Assembly (NCBI RefSeq): GCF_022601975.1
Contig: NZ_JAKVIR010000042.1
Coordinates: 1-37,330, forward strand
DNA from: Pontibacter sp. E15-1
GTDB lineage: Bacteria; Bacteroidota; Bacteroidia; Cytophagales; Hymenobacteraceae
Length of the DNA stretch: 37,330 nt
Direction: 5' to 3'
Shown here: piece by piece, positions 16,141 to 24,414 of the stretch
How positions within the stretch are numbered: position 1 is the stretch's first letter
How the letters are laid out: the number at the start of each line of letters is the position of its first letter
Program-made: the position numbers and the translations under genes
Notes under the pieces: model-generated
Database searches by the model: none
What the model was told of the DNA's origin: nothing
The model's input: the letters and a program-made list of their open reading frames with translations, nothing else

Positions 16141-16171
16141 AAAAAGGCTCCTCGCTGGGAAGAACCTTTTC
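16141..16171 (-). terminator. Terminator downstream of iscX, distal hairpin
   Basis: AAAAGG and CCTTTT close a stem with imperfect inner pairing; the minus strand continues into a long T-rich tail (CCTTTTTTATTTTTGC). Together with the hairpin at 16183-16204 it separates iscX from kdsC. Confidence 0.65.
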
Positions 16172-16182
16172 TGGTATAAAAG

Positions 16183-16204
16183 CAGCCGCCCTTGCAAACG
16201 GCTG
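16183..16204 (-). terminator. Terminator downstream of iscX, proximal hairpin
   Basis: CAGCCG (16183-16188) pairs with CGGCTG (16199-16204) around a 10-base loop; CTTTTATA follows on the minus strand. It starts 11 bp after the iscX stop. Confidence 0.7.
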
Positions 16205-16214
16205 TTAAAAGGGG

Positions 16215-16457
16215 CTAGTCCTGGTTGTCGCGCCACTCATATACCCAGGCCGCCTGAATCTGTTCCAGGTGGCCTTCGTTGGCCTGCTCGCGCGTGCCTT
16301 CAAAGTTTGGCAGGGTCAGGATCCACTCCAGCAGCTCGGTGAAACGGATGCGGTATATCTTGGACTCCGTGAAGTCGTCGCCGAACTTCTCGTACAATGC
16401 CATCGCAATGTCTTCGTAATCATTCCATTGGATTGGTGGCTCGTAGCTTTTATTCAT
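16215..16457 (-). CDS. iscX: Fe-S cluster assembly protein IscX
   Basis: An 80-residue acidic protein of the IscX/YfhJ family, which binds IscS cysteine desulfurase and iron and tunes Fe-S assembly. The family core is visible: W-x-D at the start of the domain, IAMALYEKFGDD, IRFTELLEWILTLPNF, then QANEGHLEQIQAAWVYEW. It is about 12 residues longer at the N-terminus than the Escherichia coli protein. It lies 98 bp downstream of the ferredoxin gene on the same strand, so iron-sulfur roles are grouped. No iscS or suf genes are in the window. Confidence 0.93.
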   Translation of the reverse strand: MNKSYEPPIQWNDYEDIAMALYEKFGDDFTESKIYRIRFTELLEWILTLPNFEGTREQANEGHLEQIQAAWVYEWRDNQD

Positions 16458-16555
16458 TATATATATGGTTATATGGTTATATGGCCAGATGGTTTTTAAA
16501 GGTATGAGGTAGTCAGCATATGAATGTCAACACGTTAGCCATGCAGCAATTTAAA

Positions 16556-16885
16556 CTAGTGGCCCAGGAAATCCTGCGTTGGCACTGTGATGACCACATC
16601 CTCGTTGCCCTGCACCACACACTGGCAGCCCAGGCGGGAGTTGATACGCGGGTCCACGGCGCGGTCTATATAGTCTTCTTCCTTGTCAGAAATCTCGGGG
16701 AGGTCGTCCATGCCAGCCTCTACATACACGTGGCAGGTACTGCAGCCGCACACGCCGCCGCAGTTATGCTGCAGTTTAATGTCATTATCCAGGGCTACGT
16801 CCAGCACCGATTCCCCTTCTACCGCTGGGTGCGTTACGTCCGGCGAACCGTCGGCAAACTTAAAGGTTATATTTACAACTTTCAT
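16556..16885 (-). CDS. Adrenodoxin-type [2Fe-2S] ferredoxin
   Basis: A 109-residue electron carrier. The cluster ligands are visible as C-x5-C-x2-C (HNCGGVCGCSTCHVYV) with the last Cys in LGCQC, and EEDYIDRA corresponds to the acidic partner-binding helix. This is the Isc-type (Fdx) pattern and not the plant type. The ATG at 16885 (MKVVNITF) is chosen over the 16939 start because the beta-strand begins there. Placed just upstream of iscX, it likely supplies electrons for Fe-S cluster assembly. Confidence 0.93.
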   Translation of the reverse strand: MKVVNITFKFADGSPDVTHPAVEGESVLDVALDNDIKLQHNCGGVCGCSTCHVYVEAGMDDLPEISDKEEDYIDRAVDPRINSRLGCQCVVQGNEDVVITVPTQDFLGH

Positions 16886-16990
16886 TTTATCCAGATCTAT
16901 TTTAGAGGCGCAATTTACAAAGCCATTCAGCCGAATCAAAACCGACGTGGCTTTAGGCTCTGTACTTAAACAAGATAAAGGCTTATTTGG

Positions 16991-17800
16991 TTAATGCCGG
17001 ATTTGCTCAATTTTTGCCCGCGCCTGTATGCTCTCCGAAAGCAGCGCGTAGATTTCCCTGTATCGTGGGTGTTGCTGCAGCATGTGCTGGTGGGCCTGCA
17101 GCACCGGATCGTCGCCGCGCACGGCTGGGCCGGTTTGCACCGCAAACGGGTCCTGCGCGGTGGCTTTGGCGATCGTCTCTGCGAGGAGTGGCTGCAGCAG
17201 CTCTGCGGGCAGGTTGGCTTCCTGCAGCAATTGGCGGCTTATACCCAGCAAGTGGTTAGTGAAGTTGCAGGCAAACACCGCTGCCAGGTGCAGCCGCTTC
17301 CTGTCCTCAAAACCCATACGGTATACCTTGTTGCTCAGGCTGCCTGCCACAAGCTCCAACAGGCGAAGGGTCTCCTCATCCTGCGCCTCCAGTAGCAGGG
17401 GCACCTCCGCCAGGTCCAGTAGCTTGCCCTTGGAAAAGGTTTGGAGGGGATAAAAAACGCCTGTGCGTGCGCCCTCAACAACGTGCAGCAAAGCGAGCGG
17501 CTGTGAGCCGGAGGTATGTACAACCGCTGTGCCGGGCGCTACCCGCAAGTCTGCAGCCACAGGAATGAGCGCCGCGTCAGGCACGGCAATAACCACCAGG
17601 TCCAGGGCCATCGCCCGAAAGTCGGGGGCTGCGACGGGGAGTGCCCCGGGGATAACTTTGGCTAAGGCCTCACGGGAAGAAGCGCCTCTGCTATAGACAG
17701 CCTGCACCCCGTGCCCCGCCGAGGCAAGCGCCTGCGCCAGGTGCCAGGCCACGTTGCCGGCCCCCACAAAGGCGATGCGTTTCGGTTGCGTTACATTCAT
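16991..17800 (-). CDS. Rossmann-fold DUF2520 oxidoreductase-like protein
   Basis: A 269-residue protein with an N-terminal NAD(P)-binding Rossmann domain (IAFVGAGNVAWHLAQAL, G-x-G-x2-A) and a C-terminal helical DUF2520 domain (RKRLHLAAVFACNFTNHLL, then TGPAVRGD). The architecture resembles 6-phosphogluconate or ketopantoate reductase-like enzymes. The T-G-P-x-x-R-G-D motif is the family hallmark. The substrate is not known. In Bacteroidota this gene often lies by the KdsC-like phosphatase, as it roughly does here. Confidence 0.9.
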   Translation of the reverse strand: MNVTQPKRIAFVGAGNVAWHLAQALASAGHGVQAVYSRGASSREALAKVIPGALPVAAPDFRAMALDLVVIAVPDAALIPVAADLRVAPGTAVVHTSGSQPLALLHVVEGARTGVFYPLQTFSKGKLLDLAEVPLLLEAQDEETLRLLELVAGSLSNKVYRMGFEDRKRLHLAAVFACNFTNHLLGISRQLLQEANLPAELLQPLLAETIAKATAQDPFAVQTGPAVRGDDPVLQAHQHMLQQHPRYREIYALLSESIQARAKIEQIRH

Positions 17801-17906
17801 TATGTATGATTTAGCTCTTTCGTCCCTGTTACTTATACAGGATGATACCTACGCGGACTATTCCTTTAGCTGTCAAAACATGGTATCTCAGGGTATACTA
17901 TAGCTT

Positions 17907-17960
17907 GCTTTATAACAGGAAAGCCCTTGCGATGAGGCAAAGGCTTTCCTGTTATAAAGC
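17907..17960. other. Long perfect inverted repeat downstream of ccmF
   Basis: Arms 17907-17925 and 17942-17960 are perfect 19-bp complements (outer end GCTTTATAACAGG). The 16-base centre pairs further with one mismatch, so the RNA would fold into a hairpin of about 26 bp. No T tract follows on either strand. It lies 14 bp after the ccmF stop, so it may end or protect the ccm transcript. Confidence 0.75.
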
Positions 17961-17973
17961 AGAGACAAAATAC

Positions 17974-20580
17974 TTAAGCTGTCTGCGCCTTCCTGGATTG
18001 CCTTGGGGCAGCGGCTGGCTTGTTTGGCCCTCCGTTTTCCTTGTTACGGCGCAGAATAGCCATCACAAACCCGATTGCCATCACAATCGTGCCGATCCAG
18101 AGCAGGTTCACGAAAGGCTTCTCAATCGCTTTCAGGATAATGTAGTCTTTCTGCGTGGCGTTCACGCCAATCTTAAAGCGGTTGTTCTCGGTGTCAATGT
18201 TCAGGAAGGTGATGCGCAGACCAAGGTCGGCCACTTCCTCCGGCACGCGGCCCAGCATCTGGTTCCGGATCATGAGCACGGGGTGGGCATGGTAATTCTT
18301 CTCCTCACCCATAATCTTCATGTCCGCCTGCACGGCCACGTCGCCTTCTGCCAGCGGCACGCCCGGCACCTTGTCGATGCGCTCGATGCCGTTGAACACA
18401 GCCACGTAGTCATTCAAGATGATGGTGTCGCCGGCGCTCACCTCATACTCCTGCAGGTCGCCCCAGTCCTTCTCCTCATTCGGGTCCGGCACCGAGGACA
18501 CGTGCGAGTACAGGTCTTTGTTGGCAAAGTGCTTGATGTCCGGCGAGGCCAGCAGGCCCATGTTCGGGTTTACCTGCGCCCGGGGGTATAGAATGAACGA
18601 CTTGCCGCTCTCGCGCTCTTTGTACTGCACCTGGTAATAGGTGTTCTCCGGAGACTCCAGGTCCAGCGTGTCGCCGGTATGGAAGTATACTTTGTCGCCC
18701 ACTTTAATGTCGCCGCGCGCAATGGCTTTGTATTCGTCATTGGTCGGGAAGAGGAGCTCGCGGTTTACGTACTCCGGCACGTCTTTTACCTCCTGGTACT
18801 GGCCGTGGTAGCTCACGGTATACTTGTCCATCTCTACCGGGCCGTTGCGCCACAGCAGCACGTTGTCGCGGTTTATCTCATCGTCAAACTCGCGGGAGTA
18901 TACCATGCCGGAGGTGTTCTGGGAGATGATGTTGGAATAGCCCGACGAGAACAGGATGCCGATCAGCATCAGGGCTATACCGATGTGCGATACCGCGCCG
19001 CCTGACAGCGTTACTTTCTTGTGCAGCAGGCTCAGGATGATGCTCAGGTTGGCGAACACCGAGAACAGGGCAGCCACCAGCAGCGTGATGTATACCGGGT
19101 TGTTGATCGTTTCGGAAAGCACGCCCAGCTTCGACAGCACGATAATTAGGCTGGCGAACAGAAGCGTGAGCATACCCGGCAGCATGATCGCATCGAGAAA
19201 GGTGCTTTTGTTCTTCTCTCCCTTGCTCCACCACAGCAGCTGCCCCACACCCGACAGCACCGCCACCGCCACGCCAGCCCACAGCTGGAACTTGGTATAG
19301 TGCGCAATCTGGTCGGCCGGTAGGGCCGCGTTAGACTCTATGCCAATAAAGCCCAGGAAGGCGTTGTATACCGGTATGGACGTGGTGGCCAACACCTGGA
19401 AGCCAGCCAGGCAAAGCACGGCTGCGCCGATAAACACCCAGAACTCGGCATTGTAGGTCGATAGCTCTTTCTCGGTTGCCGGGATGTGCTTCCAGCGGTA
19501 TACCAAAAGGCCAATAGCCAGCACGGCGAACACCGCCAGGTAGGTGAACAACTGACCCGACAGGCCCAGGTCGGTGAAGGAGTGCACCGAGGCGTTGCCC
19601 AGAATGCCACTCCGCGTCAGGAACGTGGCGTAGAGGATAAGCAGGAACGAGGAGATAACCAGTATGAAAGAGGCGGTCAGGCCCTGCTTGCTGCGGCGGT
19701 ATGCAATCATGGTATGGATGGCACCTATCAGCACCAGCCACGGGATGTATACGGCGTTCTCCACCGGGTCCCAGTTCCAGTAGCCGCCGAAGTTCAGGGT
19801 TTCGTAGGCCCAGTAAGCGCCCATCACGATGCCCACACCCAATACCACGGCCGCAAAATGAGACCAGGGCAAGGCGGGTTTCACCCACTCAACAAACTTG
19901 CCTTTCCAGAGGCCGGCCATGGCAAAGGCAAACGGCACCAGCATGGCGGCAAAGCCCAGGAACAGGGTAGGCGGATGGATCACCATCCAGTAGTTCTGCA
20001 GCAGCGGGTTCAGGCCAGTGCCGTCTTTGGGCACAAAGTCAGGGTCCATGGCAAACACCGGGGCGTCGGCCATAAAGTCGCGCATCAGGATAAAGGGAGA
20101 GGAACCGATCTTCAGGTCGCCGATCACGATGCCCAGAATCATGGAGGTGAGGAAGAGCTGCACAAACGAGAACATCGCCATCACGGGGGCTTCCCATACC
20201 TTGTTTTTCTTGCCGCTATTCATCAGCACCACGCCCAGCACCACATGCCAGAAGATCCAGAGCAGGAACGAGCCTTCCTGGCCCTCCCAGAAGCAGGAGA
20301 TCATGTAATGCACCGGCAGGTGGTTGGAGGAATGGCTCCAGGCGTAATAATACTCGTAGCGGTGCGCGTAAATGATGTTAAATAGACTGAACACCACCAT
20401 CAGCACACCGGCTGCGTGCACGTAAAAAGCGCCGCGAGCCAGCTTGCGCCAGCTATCGTCGCCGGCAGCCTCTACCTTGGCGCGCGAAGCCATGAAATAA
20501 GCGTAAGAGGATACTATGGCCGCTACAAAAGCAACAATCACACTGGCATGGCCAATATCCCCGATCAGCGTATTAATCAT
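17974..20580 (-). CDS. ccmF: CcmF-type heme lyase of cytochrome c maturation
   Basis: An 868-residue polytopic membrane protein that joins heme to apocytochrome c in the periplasm. The tryptophan-rich heme-handling signature FGGYWNWDPVENAVYIPW is at about residues 264-281, with conserved His residues before it (VIHPP at about 200, PWSHF at about 238) and after it (HTMIAY). A large periplasmic domain (about 560-800) precedes the last membrane helix. The protein is longer than typical CcmF (about 650) because of this domain, which may stand in for CcmH/CcmI-like functions; that is an inference. Last gene of the ccm cluster. Databases may also call it CcsA. Confidence 0.94.
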   Translation of the reverse strand: MINTLIGDIGHASVIVAFVAAIVSSYAYFMASRAKVEAAGDDSWRKLARGAFYVHAAGVLMVVFSLFNIIYAHRYEYYYAWSHSSNHLPVHYMISCFWEGQEGSFLLWIFWHVVLGVVLMNSGKKNKVWEAPVMAMFSFVQLFLTSMILGIVIGDLKIGSSPFILMRDFMADAPVFAMDPDFVPKDGTGLNPLLQNYWMVIHPPTLFLGFAAMLVPFAFAMAGLWKGKFVEWVKPALPWSHFAAVVLGVGIVMGAYWAYETLNFGGYWNWDPVENAVYIPWLVLIGAIHTMIAYRRSKQGLTASFILVISSFLLILYATFLTRSGILGNASVHSFTDLGLSGQLFTYLAVFAVLAIGLLVYRWKHIPATEKELSTYNAEFWVFIGAAVLCLAGFQVLATTSIPVYNAFLGFIGIESNAALPADQIAHYTKFQLWAGVAVAVLSGVGQLLWWSKGEKNKSTFLDAIMLPGMLTLLFASLIIVLSKLGVLSETINNPVYITLLVAALFSVFANLSIILSLLHKKVTLSGGAVSHIGIALMLIGILFSSGYSNIISQNTSGMVYSREFDDEINRDNVLLWRNGPVEMDKYTVSYHGQYQEVKDVPEYVNRELLFPTNDEYKAIARGDIKVGDKVYFHTGDTLDLESPENTYYQVQYKERESGKSFILYPRAQVNPNMGLLASPDIKHFANKDLYSHVSSVPDPNEEKDWGDLQEYEVSAGDTIILNDYVAVFNGIERIDKVPGVPLAEGDVAVQADMKIMGEEKNYHAHPVLMIRNQMLGRVPEEVADLGLRITFLNIDTENNRFKIGVNATQKDYIILKAIEKPFVNLLWIGTIVMAIGFVMAILRRNKENGGPNKPAAAPRQSRKAQTA

Positions 20581-20590
20581 TTCTGATAAT

Positions 20591-20730
20591 TAAAAAGTTA
20601 GAAATTTAAGAAGTTAGAAAGTGTTTAAGAGGCAGTAAGTTAAGGAGCGTATGTTTTGATGCTGGGTAAGGACGTTATTCTCGTCTGGCACCCGACTCTC
20701 TAACTTGCTAACCTTTTAACTTTCTAACTA
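20591..20730. repeat. Clustered GTTAGAAA-type short repeats between ccmE and ccmF
   Basis: AAGTTAGAAA occurs at 20595-20604 and 20611-20620. The opposite strand of 20697-20730 carries GTTAGAAAGTTAAAAGGTTAG and related words, so the spacer is bracketed by inverted families of the same octamer. The middle has no gene. The role is unknown; the 152-bp gap breaks an otherwise tight cluster. Confidence 0.5.
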
Positions 20731-20732
20731 AA

Positions 20733-21158
20733 CTAAAGGCCTGCAGTGGTGGTCTGGATTTCTTTCTCGACGTACTTGGACGGGCACTTGAGCAGGATTT
20801 TGTCTGCCACAAACACGTCCTGCTTCATGCTGCCCGTGATCACGATCTGCTCTGAGCGCTCAAAGTCCTGAGGCTTGGGGTTGTAGTAGACCACGCGCTG
20901 CTCCACACGGTTGGTGTCGATCAGGGTGAAGGCGAAATAGTTGGGGTCGATGAGCGGGTCGTAGCTCATGTTGATGATGTGGCCCTGGGCGTCTTTCTTG
21001 AGGCGGCCCACCACGTGTACTTTGGTGGTGTTTCCCTCTTCAGCGCGCTCAATGGCCTCGCCGAAAGAAACATACGTGCTGGCGTCGCCCACCGACGACA
21101 TGATGATGCCGATGGCCAGCGCAATGATGATAATCCCGATGATGTGTGACTTTTTCAT
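20733..21158 (-). CDS. ccmE: CcmE heme chaperone, Cys-type (CxxxY)
   Basis: A 141-residue periplasmic heme chaperone anchored by one N-terminal helix (about residues 5-22). It has the OB-fold strands of CcmE (VHVVGRLKK, FAFTLIDTN, RVVYYNPKPQDFE, SEQIVITGSM). The heme-attachment site, normally H-x3-Y within HDEKYMPP, is here C125-P-S-K-Y129. Cys-type CcmE with CxxxY is known from some archaea and Desulfovibrio. The PP pair after the Tyr is missing. In CcmE, heme is held covalently and passed to CcmF. Located 152 bp upstream of ccmF. Confidence 0.93.
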   Translation of the reverse strand: MKKSHIIGIIIIALAIGIIMSSVGDASTYVSFGEAIERAEEGNTTKVHVVGRLKKDAQGHIINMSYDPLIDPNYFAFTLIDTNRVEQRVVYYNPKPQDFERSEQIVITGSMKQDVFVADKILLKCPSKYVEKEIQTTTAGL

Positions 21159-21283
21159 CTGTCTGTTAAAGTGTAAAATCCTTTATCTGTAGCCTAACAC
21201 GCCATGGCTGAATATAAATCCATGGCGGCGGGCAAAATTAACTGCTTCGGACAAGGCACACACCACCGGGGTAATGCAGGAAG

Positions 21284-21622
21284 CTAGAACATGCCTCCTG
21301 TGTTTCCGTTCACAAACATCGTCTGTGTGGGAGATGTGCCTGCTTCCACAGTGGTTTCCTCTTCCTTTACCTGAAGCTTCAGGTAAAACTCATCCGAGTC
21401 CAGAAGCTTATGCGCCCGCAGGTGTCGCTGCGAGATAAACCAAATCTGGTTTTCGGTATTGCTCAGTATAAAAAAACACTCCGACGACTCGCTGGCATTG
21501 TACACGCCCAGCACTTTGTAAGCATAGGCTGGGTCAAAGTGGCCATCGTCAATCGGGTGGGGTTTCACATGGTCCAAAGGGCAAAGGGAAACGTATAGCT
21601 TGGGATTTAAGTAAACACTCAT
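21284..21622 (-). CDS. Unknown protein inside the ccm cluster
   Basis: A 112-residue protein without signal peptide or membrane segment. The middle (PAYAYKVLGVYNASESSECFFILSN, then ENQIWFISQRHLRAHKL) alternates polar and hydrophobic residues like a compact beta-sheet domain; the last 25 residues look disordered. I do not recognise the family. It sits 80 bp after ccmD and 125 bp before ccmE, same strand, so it is probably co-transcribed with cytochrome c maturation genes. A function in heme handling is possible but unsupported by motifs. Confidence 0.7.
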   Translation of the reverse strand: MSVYLNPKLYVSLCPLDHVKPHPIDDGHFDPAYAYKVLGVYNASESSECFFILSNTENQIWFISQRHLRAHKLLDSDEFYLKLQVKEEETTVEAGTSPTQTMFVNGNTGGMF

Positions 21623-21702
21623 TCAGTTTATAGTCATTTATGGTTGAATACGTGTTACGGAAAATCCCGGCCTTTGGCCACGGCCACGAAGGGCAATAAC
21701 GG

Positions 21703-21966
21703 CTAGCGGTTCACGAGGTCGTCCTTCAGCTGTTTCTCGAGCTTGCTCACCTTGCGGTCCAGCGAGATGAGGTACACCAGCACGCCTCCTAGCACCGTGA
21801 GCAGCACCACTACCACCACGTATATTTTCCCGTCCTGGCGCAGGGTGTCCGCCATTTCAACGTCAGGTTGGGCAGGTGTTGCGGCATTTTGGGCCTGCAC
21901 CTGCTGTATGCCTGCCGTCGCGAAGAGTATAAAGCACCATAGCGCCAGTATTCTAAACAGTTTCAT
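21703..21966 (-). CDS. ccmD: CcmD-like small membrane protein
   Basis: An 87-residue protein with a signal-like N-terminus (MKLFRILALWCFILFATAGI, ending QVQAQ), a linker, one membrane helix (about residues 48-68) and a charged C-terminal tail (DRKVSKLEKQLKDDLVNR). Size, single helix with basic coiled tail, and 14-bp overlap with ccmC fit CcmD, which holds CcmC and the CcmAB transporter together for heme loading of CcmE. The extra signal-like segment is unusual for Proteobacterial CcmD but common in Bacteroidota. Confidence 0.82.
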   Translation of the reverse strand: MKLFRILALWCFILFATAGIQQVQAQNAATPAQPDVEMADTLRQDGKIYVVVVVLLTVLGGVLVYLISLDRKVSKLEKQLKDDLVNR

Positions 21967-22639
21967 ATAAGCGTTGTTTCAGTAATTCCAATCTTGATTT
22001 GATGTTCACGATCCAGACGCCGAGCAGCGTCCAGCCGATCACGGCGGGGTAAAACACGGCGCGCAAACGGTTATCGAGGTCGTAGGAGTTAAAGCCGGGG
22101 TTGCCGCCGTTGCCGGGGTGCAGCGAGTCGGTGAGGCGCGGCAGGATGAACAGCAGGGGTATAAGCGCCGCAAACGCGAAGATGTTGTATACCGCGCTGA
22201 TGCGGGCGCGCTGCTGCTGCTCGTTAAAGGAGCTGCGCAGCACGAGGTACGCGAAGTAAATCAGCAAGCCGATGGCCGAGGCGTTCTGCTTCGGGTCGTT
22301 GCTCCAGTAATCGCCCCACGTGAACTTGGCCCACTCCATACCCGTGATAATGCCCAGCACACCGAACAGGATGCCCACTTTGGCCGCCTCCGCGGCGATG
22401 ATGTCGTTGCGGGTGGTTGGGGTTTTGAGGTATTTGATGGAGTAAACGAACGATACCAGCAGAATCAGGATCATGCCAAACCACATGGGCACGTGGAAGT
22501 AAAGGTTGCGGATCGTCTCATTGAGGATCGGCAGGCGCGGCACCTCCGACAGCATACCGGCCACTACGGTAAAAACCAGTAGCAGCACAGCCAGTATTTT
22601 CCACCAGTGTTTCTTCATATAGCTATTAGTTGGGCGCAA
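21953..22639 (-). CDS. ccmC: CcmC heme-handling protein
   Basis: A 228-residue six-helix membrane protein that presents heme to CcmE. The tryptophan-rich motif is visible as EWAKFTWGDYWSNDPKQ in the periplasmic loop, with conserved His in LYFHVPMW before it and a further loop (LTDSLHPGNGG) after. The start is either 22639 or the ATG at 22618 (MKKHWWK), which has the more typical N-terminus. It overlaps ccmD by 14 bp. Confidence 0.93.
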   Translation of the reverse strand: MRPTNSYMKKHWWKILAVLLLVFTVVAGMLSEVPRLPILNETIRNLYFHVPMWFGMILILLVSFVYSIKYLKTPTTRNDIIAAEAAKVGILFGVLGIITGMEWAKFTWGDYWSNDPKQNASAIGLLIYFAYLVLRSSFNEQQQRARISAVYNIFAFAALIPLLFILPRLTDSLHPGNGGNPGFNSYDLDNRLRAVFYPAVIGWTLLGVWIVNIKSRLELLKQRLYETV

Positions 22640-22794
22640 GACACAGGACGTTAGACTTTTATGAAAAACAGATACACTCCTGTTCTGGTTCTTAGTTTAG
22701 ATTTATTAATCGCTTTTGTACAGCTATCATTTTTTCTCTTCTCTATACTTGATAAGCCCGAAGTCTAAAATCTTGGGTCTTATGTCCCATAAGA

Positions 22795-23463
22795 TCATGA
22801 ACGCCAAAGGTACGGGAACAAAATATAAGATACAGTGACCACGATCATGTTTATGGCAAGCAGGGTAAGCAGTTCGTCGAGGCTGGTGCTCCGGTCGAGG
22901 CCGTCCAGGGCGTTTTTCGACATCCTGATCAGCATCAGCAGCATTGGCACAATCACTGGGAAGCTGAGCACGGCCATCAGGGTGCTGCTGTTAGCGGCCT
23001 TGGCGGCGATGCCCGAGATCATGGTGAGGGAGGTGGAAAAGCCAATGGCGCCCAGCAGGATGGAGAGCAGGAACATGGGCACGTCCTGCACCGGGTTGCC
23101 CAGCACGAGCGCATAAAACAGAAAGCAGATGACGGCCAGCACCAGCATGAGCATGGCGTTGTAGATGATCTTGGCCAGTATCACGCCCTGCGGACTCACG
23201 ATGGAGTAGAAGTAAAGCAGCCGCCCCCGGCTTTCCTGCATAAAGCTCTTGGCAATGGCATTTACCGACGTGAACAGCAGGATGATCCAGAGCACGGCGT
23301 TCCATACCGGCACCGTGAGGACGTTGGAGCGCAGCCCGAAACTGAGGTAGCAGACAAACACCGTGCTGCTGACATAGAGCAACATGCCGTTAAAGGCGTA
23401 CTTCTGCCGCCACTCCAGCACCAGGTCCTTCTGGATCAGGTATAAAATCTCTTTGAACAGCAC
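22795..23463 (-). CDS. ccmB: CcmB, membrane subunit of the heme-export ABC transporter
   Basis: A 222-residue six-helix protein of the CcmB family. The N-terminus (EILYLIQKDLVLEWRQKYAFNG) matches the cytoplasmic start of the family. CcmB works with the ATPase CcmA to release heme-loaded CcmE. No ccmA is present in the window, so it must be encoded elsewhere. First gene of the cluster; 155 bp of spacer separates it from ccmC. Confidence 0.92.
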   Translation of the reverse strand: MLFKEILYLIQKDLVLEWRQKYAFNGMLLYVSSTVFVCYLSFGLRSNVLTVPVWNAVLWIILLFTSVNAIAKSFMQESRGRLLYFYSIVSPQGVILAKIIYNAMLMLVLAVICFLFYALVLGNPVQDVPMFLLSILLGAIGFSTSLTMISGIAAKAANSSTLMAVLSFPVIVPMLLMLIRMSKNALDGLDRSTSLDELLTLLAINMIVVTVSYILFPYLWRS

Positions 23464-23511
23464 CGCTTTTTGAGTTTACCGCAAAGGTAAGGCGCAAATT
23501 TTTAGGTTGCT

Positions 23512-23551
23512 AATTGCTGTATGGTTGAATTGCTGAATGGTTGAATTGTTG
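23512..23551 (+). repeat. Short 16-bp tandem repeat
   Basis: AATTGCTGTATGGTTG is followed by AATTGCTGAATGGTTG and a partial third unit AATTGTTG. The units start at 23512, 23528 and 23544. Simple tandem expansion in the spacer between phoU and ccmB. Confidence 0.7.
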
Positions 23552-23588
23552 ACTATTCGCATCGTGCCGGTGCGTGTGGCAGTAAAAG

Positions 23589-23621
23589 AGAAAGCACGAA
23601 CCTGCTTGGCCCGTGCTTTCT
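23589..23621 (-). terminator. Terminator of the pst-phoU operon
   Basis: AGAAAGCACG and CGTGCTTTCT are perfect 10-bp arms around 13 bases; CTTTTA follows on the minus strand. It lies about 54 bp beyond the phoU stop. Confidence 0.8.
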
Positions 23622-23674
23622 GTATGCGTTCGCTGATCCAAACGATCAAGCCATTCGTCAAGCTATACTTTCGC

Positions 23675-24352
23675 TTAATCCTTCTTTTTTTTCTTGTCTT
23701 GCTTGTGCTTCACCACTTTCGCGTCGCGGTAGAAGATGATCTCCTCGGCAATGTTGGTTACCTGGTCGCCCACGCGCTCTACTTTTTTGATGATGGAGAG
23801 GACGGCCAGCGCCTCGGAGATTTTCTCGGGGTGGGCGGCCATATACTTGGTCACAATGCGGTCTGACTTGCGGTAGATCTTGTCCAGCCCCTTATCGCGC
23901 TTGATCAGGGTTTTCGCCAGCACCGGGTCGTTGGTTTTGAAGGCGATGCGGCAATCGTTAAGCATCGACATGGCCTCCTCATACATCGGGAGCAGGCTTG
24001 TCATCTCCAGCAGGTCCTCGTTTACGGGGGCGTCCAGCTTCTTGGCGAAGCGCGCGATTCCTTCCGCCGTGTCTCCGATGCGCTCGAGGTTCGCGTTGAT
24101 TTTGAGCACGGCCAGCACCATGCGCAGGTCAACGGCCACGGGCGTAAACAGCGCGAAGAAGTTCTCGCACATGCGGTCGATCTTCACGTCAAACTGGTTT
24201 ACCTTTCGGTCGCGCTTGATGATCTGCTCAGCCATCACCTGGTCGGCTTTCAGCATGGCCTCCCGACCACTGTGCAGTTGGTACTCTACCAGGTCCCACA
24301 TCTCCAGCAGCTTTTTCTTCAGCTTTTCTAACTCTACGTCTATATGAGGCAT
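23675..24352 (-). CDS. phoU: PhoU, phosphate-signalling regulator
   Basis: A 225-residue all-helical cytoplasmic protein made of two three-helix repeats. The family motifs DRKVNQFDVKID, DLRMVLAVLKINANLERIGD and the second repeat's VLSIIKKVERVGDQVTNIAEE (E/D-x3-D metal sites) are intact. PhoU links the Pst transporter to the phosphate sensor kinase and keeps the Pho response off when phosphate is plentiful. It ends in a Lys-rich tail (KHKQDKKKKKD). Last gene of pstSCAB-phoU, 62 bp after pstB. Confidence 0.96.
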   Translation of the reverse strand: MPHIDVELEKLKKKLLEMWDLVEYQLHSGREAMLKADQVMAEQIIKRDRKVNQFDVKIDRMCENFFALFTPVAVDLRMVLAVLKINANLERIGDTAEGIARFAKKLDAPVNEDLLEMTSLLPMYEEAMSMLNDCRIAFKTNDPVLAKTLIKRDKGLDKIYRKSDRIVTKYMAAHPEKISEALAVLSIIKKVERVGDQVTNIAEEIIFYRDAKVVKHKQDKKKKKD

Positions 24353-24414
24353 CTTGTGTCTATTCTGATTGGATAATGATCATTTAATCGTTTTGCAAGC
24401 AGGGTGGTATAAAC

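Noticed and set aside
19486..20385. Plus-strand ORF of 299 codons
   Set aside because: Antisense to ccmF, rich in His, Gln and Gly, with no recognisable domain.
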